A stretch of DNA of 36,358 nt. Source: Bacteroidales bacterium. GTDB lineage: Bacteria; Bacteroidota; Bacteroidia; Bacteroidales; UBA1715. The notes beneath the pieces were generated by a model. That model saw only the letters and a program-made list of their open reading frames with translations. It had not been told where the DNA came from and ran no database searches. The translations under genes and the position numbers were made by a program. Positions 24,160 through 32,490 of the stretch are shown here, one piece after another (the stretch's first letter is position 1; every line of letters begins with the position of its first letter). The stretch spans positions 1 through 36,358 of the forward strand of contig JAKSUA010000026.1 of assembly GCA_024409235.1 (NCBI GenBank), in the 5' to 3' direction.

Positions 24160-25446
24160 ATGGAACTTTTTATAAATCCAGATAAATCAGAATGGTCGTC
24201 AATCTTAAAACGTCCATTGTTTGATAATAAGGAACTTGAACCAATTGTTGCCGGCATACTTGAAAATGTCCGTGAAAATGGTGACAAGGCTGTTCTTGAA
24301 TATTGTCGTAAGTTCGACAATCCTAATATTGAAAATCTGCAGGTTTCCCAACAAGAGATTTCTGTTGCGGAATCGCTTGTCTCTGATAAATTGAAGGCTG
24401 CAATTAAAGTTGCAATCTCAAACATTACAAAGTTTCACGAACGTCAGAAAGAATATCCTTGTGTTACAGAGACAATGTACGGCGTGAAATGTTGGAGAAA
24501 AAGTGTTGGAATAGAAAAAGTTGGCTTGTACATTCCTGGTGGTTTGGCTCCATTGTTTTCTACTATTCTAATGCTTGCAATTCCTGCAAAAATTGCGGGT
24601 TGTAAGGAAATAGTTTTATGTACTCCGGAAGGAAAAACAGGTTCTATTCATCCTGCAATTCTATATGCAGCAAAACAAGCTGGTGTTACGCAAATTTTCA
24701 AAGTAGGTGGTGCTCAGGCAATTGCAGCTATGGCATACGGAACAGAAACAATTCCAAGAGTGTATAAAATTTTCGGTCCGGGCAATCAGTTCGTAATGAA
24801 GGCAAAAATGATGGTAAGCACACAAGGTGTTGCTATTGATATGCCAGCAGGTCCATCGGAAGTAATGATCGTTGCCGATGATTTCGCTAATCCAGAATTT
24901 ATTGCTGCCGATTTCTTGTCGCAGTGTGAACACGGTAGAGATAGCCAAGCAATTTTGCTTACTACATCAAAACGTATTGCAGAAGAAACTAAAGTTGCTG
25001 TAGAACGTCAAAAAGCGTTGTTGAAACGTAATGAGATTGTTGAAGCATCTGTTGCAAATAGTAAGATTGTAGTTCTTGGTAATCAGGAAGATATGATTTC
25101 TATGATGAATGAATATGCTCCTGAACACTTAATTCTATCGGTAGAAGACCCATTTGAATTCACCAAACATGTGGTAAATGCTGGTTCTGTATTTTTAGGA
25201 AACTATTCTCCTGAAAGTGCTGGTGACTATGCTTCAGGTACAAACCATACATTGCCTACAAATGGCTATGCAAAAGCATATAGCGGTGTTTCTTTGGATA
25301 GTTTTATTCGTAAAATTACGTTCCAAGAAATCAATACAGATGGTCTTACAACATTAGGTCCAACAATTGAAACTATGGCTGAAGCAGAAATGCTTGATGC
25401 TCACAAGAATGCTGTTTCGGTTCGTTTGGCTTCTTTAAATAAATAA
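24160..25446 (+). CDS. hisD: Histidinol dehydrogenase
   Basis: Zinc enzyme that makes histidine from histidinol in two NAD-dependent oxidations. The 428 residues fit the family. Motifs include GLYIPGGLAPLFSTILMLAIPA, VGGAQAIAAMAYGTETIPRV, IFGPGNQFV, the AGPSEVMIVAD block, the zinc-site region SQCEHGRDSQA with a conserved Gln and His, and SAGDYASGTNHTLPTNG with the catalytic His. It starts 20 bases after the ART-like cassette and precedes hisC by 3 bases, so its expression must depend on read-through of the cassette or on an internal promoter I could not find. Confidence 0.96.
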   Translation: MELFINPDKSEWSSILKRPLFDNKELEPIVAGILENVRENGDKAVLEYCRKFDNPNIENLQVSQQEISVAESLVSDKLKAAIKVAISNITKFHERQKEYPCVTETMYGVKCWRKSVGIEKVGLYIPGGLAPLFSTILMLAIPAKIAGCKEIVLCTPEGKTGSIHPAILYAAKQAGVTQIFKVGGAQAIAAMAYGTETIPRVYKIFGPGNQFVMKAKMMVSTQGVAIDMPAGPSEVMIVADDFANPEFIAADFLSQCEHGRDSQAILLTTSKRIAEETKVAVERQKALLKRNEIVEASVANSKIVVLGNQEDMISMMNEYAPEHLILSVEDPFEFTKHVVNAGSVFLGNYSPESAGDYASGTNHTLPTNGYAKAYSGVSLDSFIRKITFQEINTDGLTTLGPTIETMAEAEMLDAHKNAVSVRLASLNK

Positions 25447-25449
25447 GTT

Positions 25450-26508
25450 ATGGCAAAGAATTTTGTGTTATCCGATATTCTTCGGAACAATATTAAAAAT
25501 ATAACTCCATATTCAACTGCCCGCGATGATTTCAAAGGTGTTGCTTTGGTAAATCTTGATGCAAATGAAAATTCATTTGGTTCAGTAGGAAATGGGAATT
25601 ATAACCGTTATCCAGATCCATATCAATATGAATTGAAACAAGTTGTTTCGAAAATAAAAGGAATGCCAATCGAACAAATCTTCCTTGGTGGAAGTGGTAG
25701 TGACGAAGGAATTGGCCTGTTATATACAGCTTTTTGCGAGCCAGGAGTGGATAATGCTATTGTTTGTCCTCCAACGTATGGAATGTATGGCGTCTCAGCA
25801 GAGATAAACAATATCAAATGTAAAGAAGTTCCTCTTACAGAGGATTTTCAGTTGCGGGCAGATAATGTCATTGCTGCAATGGACGAACATACGAAATTAA
25901 CTTGGATTTGCTCTCCAAATAATCCTTCGGGTAATTTATACGATAGAGAAGCTATTCGCAAAGTTATTGAGGCAGCAAATGGAATTGTAGTAATTGATGA
26001 AGCGTATATAGATTTCTGTCCTGAATATTCATGGTTACCAGAGCTTGACAAATATCCAAATCTTGTGGTTTTGCAGACATTTTCTAAGGCATGGGGACTT
26101 GCAAACTGCCGTTTGGGTATGATGTTCGCTTCGAAAGAAATCATTGCTGTAATTAATAAAATTAAGTTGCCATACAACATGAACGGAATGACACAAGCCT
26201 ATGCTTGCAAAATTCTTTCAGAGTGTGCCGTTCAAAAAGATGTTTTGGTAGAAGAAATTCTTGTTGCTCGTGAGAAACTTATATTCGATTTACAGCAACT
26301 TCCTTCCATTAAGAAAATTTATCCAAGTGATGCGAATTTCTTGTTGGTAAAAATGGAGAAGGCACACGATGTATATAACTATCTTGTGAAAGAAGGCATT
26401 ATCGTTCGTGATAGAACTAAGGTACAACTATGTGATGATTGCTTGCGAATCACAGTAGGAACGGTGAAAGAAAATGAGTTGTTAGTGGAGAAATTGAAAC
26501 AATTTTAG
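25450..26508 (+). CDS. hisC: Histidinol-phosphate aminotransferase
   Basis: PLP enzyme of fold type I that converts imidazole acetol phosphate to histidinol phosphate. The 352 residues include the substrate-binding LDANENSFGS, the WICSPNNPSGN loop, the VVIDEAYIDF Asp-Tyr pair that contacts PLP, and the Schiff-base lysine in TFSKAWGLANCRLGM. It starts 3 bases after hisD. In most Bacteroidales hisB follows hisC; here no gene follows, and the unit ends in a gene-poor stretch and a terminator. Confidence 0.96.
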   Translation: MAKNFVLSDILRNNIKNITPYSTARDDFKGVALVNLDANENSFGSVGNGNYNRYPDPYQYELKQVVSKIKGMPIEQIFLGGSGSDEGIGLLYTAFCEPGVDNAIVCPPTYGMYGVSAEINNIKCKEVPLTEDFQLRADNVIAAMDEHTKLTWICSPNNPSGNLYDREAIRKVIEAANGIVVIDEAYIDFCPEYSWLPELDKYPNLVVLQTFSKAWGLANCRLGMMFASKEIIAVINKIKLPYNMNGMTQAYACKILSECAVQKDVLVEEILVAREKLIFDLQQLPSIKKIYPSDANFLLVKMEKAHDVYNYLVKEGIIVRDRTKVQLCDDCLRITVGTVKENELLVEKLKQF

Positions 26509-26781
26509 TAAAGAATGATTACGAGAAAGACTTTTTACAACAACATAAAATTTCGAAATTATATATCCGTTTTTTGATGTTGTTCATCAAGAATCTTAAG
26601 GAAATGCTATTCGTGACGAACAATTTATCATTACAGATATTGCATCGTATGTCCGTGTTCACTGTGATACAAGAAAAGATTATGTGAGAAACTAACTTAA
26701 CATGAGAGTTAGCAACTATTTGTATTGTTTTAATACGTCAAAAAATAAAATGTTTTACTCTAAATAAACTTTCAGCAAAAT
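26509..26781 (+). other. Gene-poor stretch with a possible coding remnant
   Basis: No intact gene. From about 26549 the frame reads NFEIIYPFFDVVHQES, a stop, then GNAIRDEQFIITDIASY and VRVHCDTRKDYVRN to a stop at 26695. The amino-acid quality is protein-like on both sides of the internal stop, so this may be a decayed gene 3' end, but I do not recognise the family. A 12-bp palindrome AATTTCGAAATT lies at 26549-26560. Confidence 0.35.
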
Positions 26782-26812
26782 AAAAAGGCAACTCAATTGA
26801 GTTGCCTTTTTT
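26782..26812. terminator. Bidirectional terminator between the his operon and a small lipoprotein gene
   Basis: AAAAAGGCAACTC / GAGTTGCCTTTTT is a perfect 13-bp inverted repeat with an AATT loop. The A and T runs make it work in both directions, serving the his operon (+) and the lipoprotein gene ending at 26834 (-). Confidence 0.92.
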
Positions 26813-26833
26813 ATTTGTCATTTAAGAATACTC

Positions 26834-27040
26834 TTATTTACATTTGTATTCGTATTCAGTTCCTGTTAATGGATTTTTTTCAGACCATTTTCCTGTCTTT
26901 TGACATTCATTTTCGAAGTCAATAGTTTTAGTAATTTTTTCACCATCAACTTTTACTGTACAAACGCATTCGCGACCAAAACAAGAAGACAATGCAACCA
27001 TTGATGCTCCAAGAGCTAACACTAATAAAACTTTTTTCAT
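26834..27040 (-). CDS. Small cysteine-rich lipoprotein, unknown function
   Basis: A 68-residue protein with the signal MKKVLLVLALGASMVALSSC (lipobox LSSC). The mature part is about 49 residues with four more cysteines (ECVC, NEC, YKCK) and ends at the shared terminator. I recognise no family; the CVCTVKVDGEKITKTI segment looks like a short beta structure that disulfides could hold. A TATGTTTG promoter box lies 30 bases upstream. Signal, promoter and terminator support a real, separately transcribed gene. Confidence 0.75.
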   Translation of the reverse strand: MKKVLLVLALGASMVALSSCFGRECVCTVKVDGEKITKTIDFENECQKTGKWSEKNPLTGTEYEYKCK

Positions 27041-27069
27041 AACATTTATTTTTTATTGTTTGACTACTG

Positions 27070-27077
27070 CAAACATA
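27070..27077 (-). promoter_or_regulatory. -7 promoter box of the small lipoprotein gene
   Basis: Minus-strand TATGTTTG, an exact TAnnTTTG match, 30 bases upstream of the ATG at 27040. Confidence 0.55.
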
Positions 27078-27122
27078 AAAAATATTGTAATACATCGCAT
27101 TCACTTTAATCAGTAAAAACGT

Positions 27123-27152
27123 CAGTTGACGAAAAAACATTTTTGTCAACTG
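27123..27152. promoter_or_regulatory. Inverted repeat upstream of the MauE-type gene
   Basis: CAGTTGAC (27123-27130) and GTCAACTG (27145-27152) are exact inverse complements, extended inward by AAAAA/TTTTT around one unpaired G. It lies 25 bases upstream of the MauE-type -7 box, in the shared promoter region of two divergent genes. It serves no obvious termination role, so an operator is the likelier reading. Confidence 0.5.
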
Positions 27153-27177
27153 TATTTATTATAACATAATCTCTCAA

Positions 27178-27185
27178 TATCTTTG
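27178..27185 (+). promoter_or_regulatory. -7 promoter box of the MauE-type gene
   Basis: TATCTTTG, an exact TAnnTTTG match, 14 bases before the ATG, implying a very short leader. Confidence 0.6.
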
Positions 27186-27199
27186 TAAAAACTTTCAAC

Positions 27200-28177
27200 A
27201 TGAAATTCAAAGAACTTATTCTTTTAATTATTAGAATTCTTTTAGGAAGCATTTTTGTTTCCTCTGCTATTTTGAAATTATTCTCGCTTGACAATTTTAT
27301 TCTATACACATACAGCTTTGGGATTTTTGGCTACGTTGCAACAACAATTTTAGCCAGAATTCTTATAATCATTGAATTCCTTCTTGGTATCGGATTGATT
27401 TTCAGTATATTCTACAAGATCACCTGGTGGGGAACGATTTCAATGCTTTCGGTATTTTCTATTTTTTTAATCTACGTGGCATTGTTTCGTGGCGATGAAA
27501 ACTGCCATTGTTTTGGTGACTTTGTGAATCTAAACGCTGTGCCTTCCATTATAAAAAACCTTATTATGATTTCTTTACTACTACTTGTAAAGAAACAAAA
27601 TGAATTTAGACATAAATTAAAGCCATACATTGTCACTATATCTATAAGCTCAATACTTTTCGTTGCCTTTATTGGTTTTCCGCCTGACGCATTATACAAT
27701 ATTATGCACAAAGACAACAATGACCGATTTAACCAGCAGGCTTTTGAAAAATACACTGCAGACTCACTCTATTCTAACCTAATAGATAGTTCCAAAAATG
27801 AAATTATAGGTCTTGTTTCTGCAAGCTGCAAGCATTGTAAAAGTGGGAACAGAAAAATGCAAGCCATATTTGAGCAAAACAATATCAACAAAGAAGGATT
27901 CAAAAATTTGGTATGGACAAATTCAGATTCCTTGCTCGTTGCATTCAAGGATACAACAAAAACGCAAGATTTTTTCTATCAAAAAATGTCTCCTGTATTT
28001 CTTATTGAAATAAACTACGGATATTTTCCAACATACGTTTTCTTTGAAAAAGGAACACCGATAAAAGCAATTAATTACAAGGAAATCAATGAGAAAGAAA
28101 TTGTAGATTTTCTAAAACAAGAAAATTTTCCTCCCCTAACTCCTTCTCACAATGCAAATACTCAACTCATAGAGTAA
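27200..28177 (+). CDS. MauE/DoxX-type membrane protein with thioredoxin-like C-terminal domain
   Basis: A 325-residue inner-membrane protein. Four membrane segments make up the MauE/DoxX-type N-terminal part (about 1-130), with a cysteine pair in DENCHCFGD (Cys102, Cys104) on a loop. A fifth hydrophobic segment at about 144-162 leads into a periplasmic domain with CxxC (SASCKHCKSG, Cys210 and Cys213), the thioredoxin active-site spacing, as in the Bacteroidetes BT_3928-type proteins. It probably moves electrons across the membrane to periplasmic thiols; that is inferred. Its last 42 bases overlap the tail of tatC on the other strand. Confidence 0.8.
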   Translation: MKFKELILLIIRILLGSIFVSSAILKLFSLDNFILYTYSFGIFGYVATTILARILIIIEFLLGIGLIFSIFYKITWWGTISMLSVFSIFLIYVALFRGDENCHCFGDFVNLNAVPSIIKNLIMISLLLLVKKQNEFRHKLKPYIVTISISSILFVAFIGFPPDALYNIMHKDNNDRFNQQAFEKYTADSLYSNLIDSSKNEIIGLVSASCKHCKSGNRKMQAIFEQNNINKEGFKNLVWTNSDSLLVAFKDTTKTQDFFYQKMSPVFLIEINYGYFPTYVFFEKGTPIKAINYKEINEKEIVDFLKQENFPPLTPSHNANTQLIE

Positions 28178-28900
28178 GTAAATCGGTAATGCAACTACAA
28201 ATAGTGTAAAGGCATCGGCTGTTGGAGTTATAACGGCGGCAATAATGCAAATTGCAACAATTGCATGACGACGATATTTTCGCATCAAATCGGCTTTAAT
28301 AAAGCCTAAACGAGCTAAAATCCAGCAAAGGATTGGTATTTCAAATAAAATTCCCATCAATAAACAGAGAAGCAACAAGGTTCCAATATACGACGATAAA
28401 GAAATGAAGTTTACTACTTCTGCACTCACTTGGTAAGTCCCTAAAAAATGGAAGGTTAATGGAAAAATGAGAAAATAAGACAAGGCAACTCCCAATATAA
28501 ACATAATATAGCCAGCACCCACGGCTTTTACCGCCACTCGTTTTTCTGTGGAATATAATGCAGGAGAAATAAAGCGAAATAATACAAACAAGATGTATGG
28601 GGACATCAATAATGTACCTGCGAAAAATGAGATTTTCACATGAATCAAGAATTGGTGGGCTAATTCCGTATTAATTAAATTCACGGAGAACGAATCTACC
28701 TCAGCACCAAGCAATTCGAACAATCGATATGTAACAAAATCGGCATTTTTAGGGGCAAGAACGATTGAGAACAACAAGTCCTTGAAACAAAACGCCAAAA
28801 GAGAGCAAACAATTATAGAAACACCTATGCGAACTATGCACGACCGCAGTTCATCTAAGTGTTCCCAAAACGAAAGTTCGTTATTGTTTGTCGCTGTCAT
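28136..28900 (-). CDS. tatC: Sec-independent protein translocase TatC
   Basis: Core receptor of the twin-arginine system that exports folded proteins. The 254 residues have six membrane segments. The N-terminal [18 protein letters not shown] is the conserved signal-binding region, and [21 protein letters not shown] the conserved first periplasmic-to-cytoplasmic turn. Its start overlaps the end of tatA by 20 bases, so the two are coupled. No tatB is present, giving a minimal TatAC system. It lies directly after a gene for a twin-arginine-signal protein. Confidence 0.95.
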   Translation of the reverse strand: MTATNNNELSFWEHLDELRSCIVRIGVSIIVCSLLAFCFKDLLFSIVLAPKNADFVTYRLFELLGAEVDSFSVNLINTELAHQFLIHVKISFFAGTLLMSPYILFVLFRFISPALYSTEKRVAVKAVGAGYIMFILGVALSYFLIFPLTFHFLGTYQVSAEVVNFISLSSYIGTLLLLCLLMGILFEIPILCWILARLGFIKADLMRKYRRHAIVAICIIAAVITPTADAFTLFVVALPIYLLYELSICIVRRS

Positions 28901-29081
28901 TCTTTTCGGCTGTTTTTTCGCTGCTTTCGTCTATGCCGTTCATGCCTTCTTTGAAACTTTTCACACCTTTTCCAAGGCCTTTCATCAATTCAGGAATTTT
29001 CTTACCGCCAAACAAAAGCAATACAATAATTGCAATGACTAATATTTCTTGAAAACCGATAGAACCTAAAAACAATAACAT
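28881..29081 (-). CDS. tatA: Twin-arginine translocase subunit TatA/E
   Basis: A 66-residue TatA: one N-terminal membrane helix ([15 protein letters not shown]), the hinge [20 protein letters not shown] forming the amphipathic helix, and an acidic charged tail. It oligomerises to form the export pore for TatC. A TAATTTTG box (29147-29154) lies 66 bases upstream, so tatAC could be transcribed from its own promoter as well as by read-through from the reductase gene, which ends 80 bases before. Confidence 0.93.
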   Translation of the reverse strand: MLLFLGSIGFQEILVIAIIVLLLFGGKKIPELMKGLGKGVKSFKEGMNGIDESSEKTAEKNDSDKQ

Positions 29082-29146
29082 AATGATAACTATTTAGTGA
29101 TTAGTGCTTTATAATTAGTAATAAATGATTGCTAATCGTACACCAA

Positions 29147-29154
29147 CAAAATTA
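29147..29154 (-). promoter_or_regulatory. Possible -7 box for tatAC
   Basis: Minus-strand TAATTTTG, an exact TAnnTTTG match, just after the reductase stop and 66 bases before the tatA ATG. The match is short and the region AT-rich. Confidence 0.4.
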
Positions 29155-29161
29155 TATCTTT

Positions 29162-30997
29162 TTATTTTCTCATTCGTAATTCTTGCACAAATTCTTCAAT
29201 AATTGGGAAACAGTCTTCGGCAGAATTACAATCTTTCACACGTTTTTCCAACGGACACCAATCTGTTTTTGCGTTGTTGATGATATGGTCAACCTCCGTA
29301 TCGAATGTAACATGTACTCCGTGCGATTGCAACATTTCCTTTGCTGTCGTACTAATCGTATGTGTAAAAACTTCCGAAAATCCACCTAATACAATCAGCG
29401 ATGCGGCTCCTTTACCAATAACTTTATCTGCAATTTTCGCATTCTTCAAAAATGAATCGTGGGATTTTACTAAATCGTACAAATCCTGCACGCCTTTTTG
29501 ACTATAAGTACGAATGTCACCTTCATTTTCTATCACACAAGAATAATTGCCTTGATCTAATTTTTTGATTAGACCAGCCATAACGACTGCAGAACCTAAA
29601 TCTGCCCCATTTCGTTTCAATGTTTCCACAAAGCTATCTATGCGATGCATTTCCTTTGGAATATCAATTCGTTGCGGACAATGCGAAATACATTCACCAC
29701 AACCAATGCAATGATTCGCCTGGCGAAGCTTTGGAACACTTCTATCATATCCTACCAAGAATGCTTTTCGTGCTTTTGCATATTCCGGATGCTGACGATC
29801 CTCCTGTACTGTTCCTTCATTCAAACATTTATTATAATGACTGAAGATTCCAGGAATATCCAATCCATACGGACAAGGCATACAATATTGGCAGGTATTA
29901 CATGGAACCATTGGATAGTTCGCATAAATTTCCGCAATTTCCTCCAACAGTTGATATTCACTTTCATCAAGTTCTTTCAATGGAGAATAGGTACGTACAT
30001 TATCTTGCAAATGTTCCATATATGTCATACCACTCAATACAGATAAAATATCTGGCATTGAACCGGCAAAACGGAATGCCCATGATGCAATGCTTGCTTG
30101 AGGGTCTTTTTGTTTTAATAACTCGGTTGCATGGTCATTTAAATTGGCTAATCGTCCGCCCAACAATGGTTCCATTACAAAAGCTGGAATGTTTCGTTTT
30201 GCTAATTCTCCATATAAATATTCTGAATTTGTATTTCCCGGATTTATCTGTTTCGCATGTTTCCAATCAACATAACTATGTTGAATCAACACAAAATCCC
30301 AATTGATTTCTTCGTGACGAGAAAGCAAATAATCAAAAATACGGATATCGCCATGGTACGAAAATCCCAAGTTCTTTATTCTACCGGCCTTACGTTCTTC
30401 CAAAAGGAAATCCAATATTCCATTGTCAATATAACGGGCACGGAAATAGCCCATTGCATCTTCTCCACCACCAACCGAGTGCAATAAATAATAATCCAAT
30501 GTATCAACCTGCAATTCCTTAAATGAATTGTGATACATCTCCAAAGATGCTTCACGAGTAAATACGCCAAAATTTGACAACTTCGTAGAAACGAAATACT
30601 CACTGCGTTTATGACGACTTAATGCTATACCTAACGCCTTTTCCGAGCGACCTTGACAATATGCAGGCGATGTATCAAATAAGTTTACACCATGCGCTAT
30701 CGCATAGTCAACCAAACGGTTTACTTCATCCTGATCTATTGCATTTTCTGCATCTTCACGACCACTTACACCTTTTACCGTAGGGAAACGCATACAACCA
30801 TATCCCAAAAGTGAAACCTGTTGTCCGTGAGAATCGGTTCTATATGTCATTTTATCTGTTGGGACTTCTCCCAAAACAGATTCTTCTGTTACCGAATTTT
30901 TCGAAGAACAACCAGTCAATACCGTTGCTGCCGTAGCACTTCCTATACCCAAATATTTTAGGAAATCTCTTCTATTCATTGTGTTTTCTTTTTTCAT
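29162..30997 (-). CDS. Tat-exported aldo/keto reductase with 4Fe-4S and DUF1893 domains
   Basis: A 611-residue fusion. Residues 7-30 are a twin-arginine lipoprotein-like signal (MNRRDFLKYLG, then VLTGC). Residues about 55-350 are an aldo/keto reductase barrel with the expected tetrad Asp108, Tyr113, Lys139 and His173. Two iron-sulfur motifs follow: CNTCQYCMPCPYG (366-375) and CIGCGECISHCPQ (430-440). The C-terminal region (about 450-611: GNYSCVIENEGDIRTYSQKG, IADKVIGKGAASLIVLGGF, CPLEKRV) matches DUF1893. It probably reduces an unknown carbonyl in the periplasm using electrons from the adjacent polyferredoxin. ATG 30979 (MNRRDF) is an alternative start. It lies 6 bases after that gene and just before tatA. 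Confidence 0.9.
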   Translation of the reverse strand: MKKENTMNRRDFLKYLGIGSATAATVLTGCSSKNSVTEESVLGEVPTDKMTYRTDSHGQQVSLLGYGCMRFPTVKGVSGREDAENAIDQDEVNRLVDYAIAHGVNLFDTSPAYCQGRSEKALGIALSRHKRSEYFVSTKLSNFGVFTREASLEMYHNSFKELQVDTLDYYLLHSVGGGEDAMGYFRARYIDNGILDFLLEERKAGRIKNLGFSYHGDIRIFDYLLSRHEEINWDFVLIQHSYVDWKHAKQINPGNTNSEYLYGELAKRNIPAFVMEPLLGGRLANLNDHATELLKQKDPQASIASWAFRFAGSMPDILSVLSGMTYMEHLQDNVRTYSPLKELDESEYQLLEEIAEIYANYPMVPCNTCQYCMPCPYGLDIPGIFSHYNKCLNEGTVQEDRQHPEYAKARKAFLVGYDRSVPKLRQANHCIGCGECISHCPQRIDIPKEMHRIDSFVETLKRNGADLGSAVVMAGLIKKLDQGNYSCVIENEGDIRTYSQKGVQDLYDLVKSHDSFLKNAKIADKVIGKGAASLIVLGGFSEVFTHTISTTAKEMLQSHGVHVTFDTEVDHIINNAKTDWCPLEKRVKDCNSAEDCFPIIEEFVQELRMRK

Positions 30998-31003
30998 AGC
31001 AGT

Positions 31004-32488
31004 TTATATTTCTCGTTGCACTTCGTTTCCTTCCACATAAATCGCACTCAACGGGCGTGCCGGACAAATATATTCGCACTCACCGCAACCAATGCATCGT
31101 TCTGTATTTACAACAGGTATCTTTAAATCGGAATCTTCTCCGTTTTTATTTATGAGAAGAATTGCTCCTACAGGACAATTGCGTGCACAAGTGCCACACT
31201 TCACATTATCCGTTTCCACAATACAGTTTTCCTTCACCCACACTGCGTGTCCAATTTGAATTGACGACTTCTCTGCTGGAGTAATCTTTTGTATTGCTCC
31301 CGTTGGACAAACTTCCGAACAACGCGTACATTCTGGACGGCAATATCCGTATTCGAATTGCATTTCTGGTTGCATCAAGTTTTCAAGCGAACCAGATGGT
31401 CGCAAAACCTTATTCGGACAAACAGAAATACAAAGTTGACAAGCAGTACAATGATCAGAAAAATGTTTTACACTTATTGAACCTGCAGGTTTTGGACCAA
31501 CAGTTCTTGTTGGAATTTTTTTATCTTGAATAACAGCAAACCCGCCATCTACTTTTTTCTCCTGTGCCTTTACTGCCGTTCCAACTGTTGCCATAGCCGC
31601 AATAGTTAAAAAAGCCCGTTTTGAACTATCTTGTGGCTCTGACTCTGCAACCTCTTTCTTTCTACGAGTGTAGGTCATCGCACCTCTATTACATGTTTCT
31701 ACACAATCAAAACAAGTTACACAACGACTATAATCAATCTCGTGCTGTTCGCTGTTGATACAAGCAGCCTTACATTTACGAGAACATAATCCGCAACCGT
31801 TACATTTCTCTGTATTGATTACAGGTTTAAATATAGAATACTGTGCAACAAAACCTAAGATTGAGCCAACTGGACAAATCGTATTACACCAAGTTCGTCC
31901 ATTTTTCCAAGCAAAAATTGCCAAAACAATAAGTGTTACTACAGCGATAACCAACGAAGAAATACTTTTTACCCAAACATCTACCGAATAAAACAAATAA
32001 CTGTCCATTCGTTCCGCCAAATAAGCCAAACCATTATTGGCACAAGCATATACCGGAGCTAACAAATTTGTCGCAATTCTACCGAATGCACTATATGGAG
32101 CAACAATGTGAGCAATTACACTTACACCTGGAATCAACATACATACAACAAATACGACTAGTGCAACTATACGAAGCACTTTCTTGTTTTGCGAGTATGA
32201 ATATTTATACTTATACTTATTCTTTTTTCCAAGTTTGCCAAACCAGGCAAAAATATCCTGCATAACACCAAGTGGACAAATCACCGAACAATACAGACGA
32301 CCAAACACTACAGTCAACAACAATAAACCGACAACCACCACTACATTTAAAGCAAGAACTGCCGGTAAAAATTGGATTTTTGCCAACCAACCGAAATAAG
32401 TATGGATAGTACCGGTAAAATCAAGGAACAGCAAGGTTAGCACTGTAAAGAAACAAATTGCTGTTATAATTCGTATTTTTCGTAACAT
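31004..32488 (-). CDS. Membrane polyferredoxin (NapH-like plus NapG-like)
   Basis: A 494-residue iron-sulfur membrane protein. The N-terminal half has about five membrane segments and two CxxxCP motifs (CSVICP, from Cys67; CNTICP, from Cys201), as in NapH/CcoG-type quinol-linked proteins. Cysteine clusters follow at 229-239 (CNGCGLCSRKC) and 256-266 (CVTCFDCVETC). A second part begins with an internal Tat-like hydrophobic stretch (SSKRAFLTIAAMATVGTAVKA, 288-308) and has four more clusters (347-357, 383-394, 422-438, 465-475), resembling NapG. It likely takes electrons from the quinone pool to a periplasmic partner, most simply the reductase next door. Both flanking genes are within 6 bases. 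Confidence 0.88.
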   Translation of the reverse strand: MLRKIRIITAICFFTVLTLLFLDFTGTIHTYFGWLAKIQFLPAVLALNVVVVVGLLLLTVVFGRLYCSVICPLGVMQDIFAWFGKLGKKNKYKYKYSYSQNKKVLRIVALVVFVVCMLIPGVSVIAHIVAPYSAFGRIATNLLAPVYACANNGLAYLAERMDSYLFYSVDVWVKSISSLVIAVVTLIVLAIFAWKNGRTWCNTICPVGSILGFVAQYSIFKPVINTEKCNGCGLCSRKCKAACINSEQHEIDYSRCVTCFDCVETCNRGAMTYTRRKKEVAESEPQDSSKRAFLTIAAMATVGTAVKAQEKKVDGGFAVIQDKKIPTRTVGPKPAGSISVKHFSDHCTACQLCISVCPNKVLRPSGSLENLMQPEMQFEYGYCRPECTRCSEVCPTGAIQKITPAEKSSIQIGHAVWVKENCIVETDNVKCGTCARNCPVGAILLINKNGEDSDLKIPVVNTERCIGCGECEYICPARPLSAIYVEGNEVQREI

Positions 32489-32490
32489 AT

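Noticed and set aside
26549..26560. Palindrome AATTTCGAAATT
   Set aside because: Short and AT-rich, inside a possible coding remnant, without a nearby gene start; expected by chance.
29082..29161. Repeated AGTGATTAGTG/TAATTAGTAA motifs before tatA
   Set aside because: Short, imperfect and AT-rich; not convincing as a repeat or operator.
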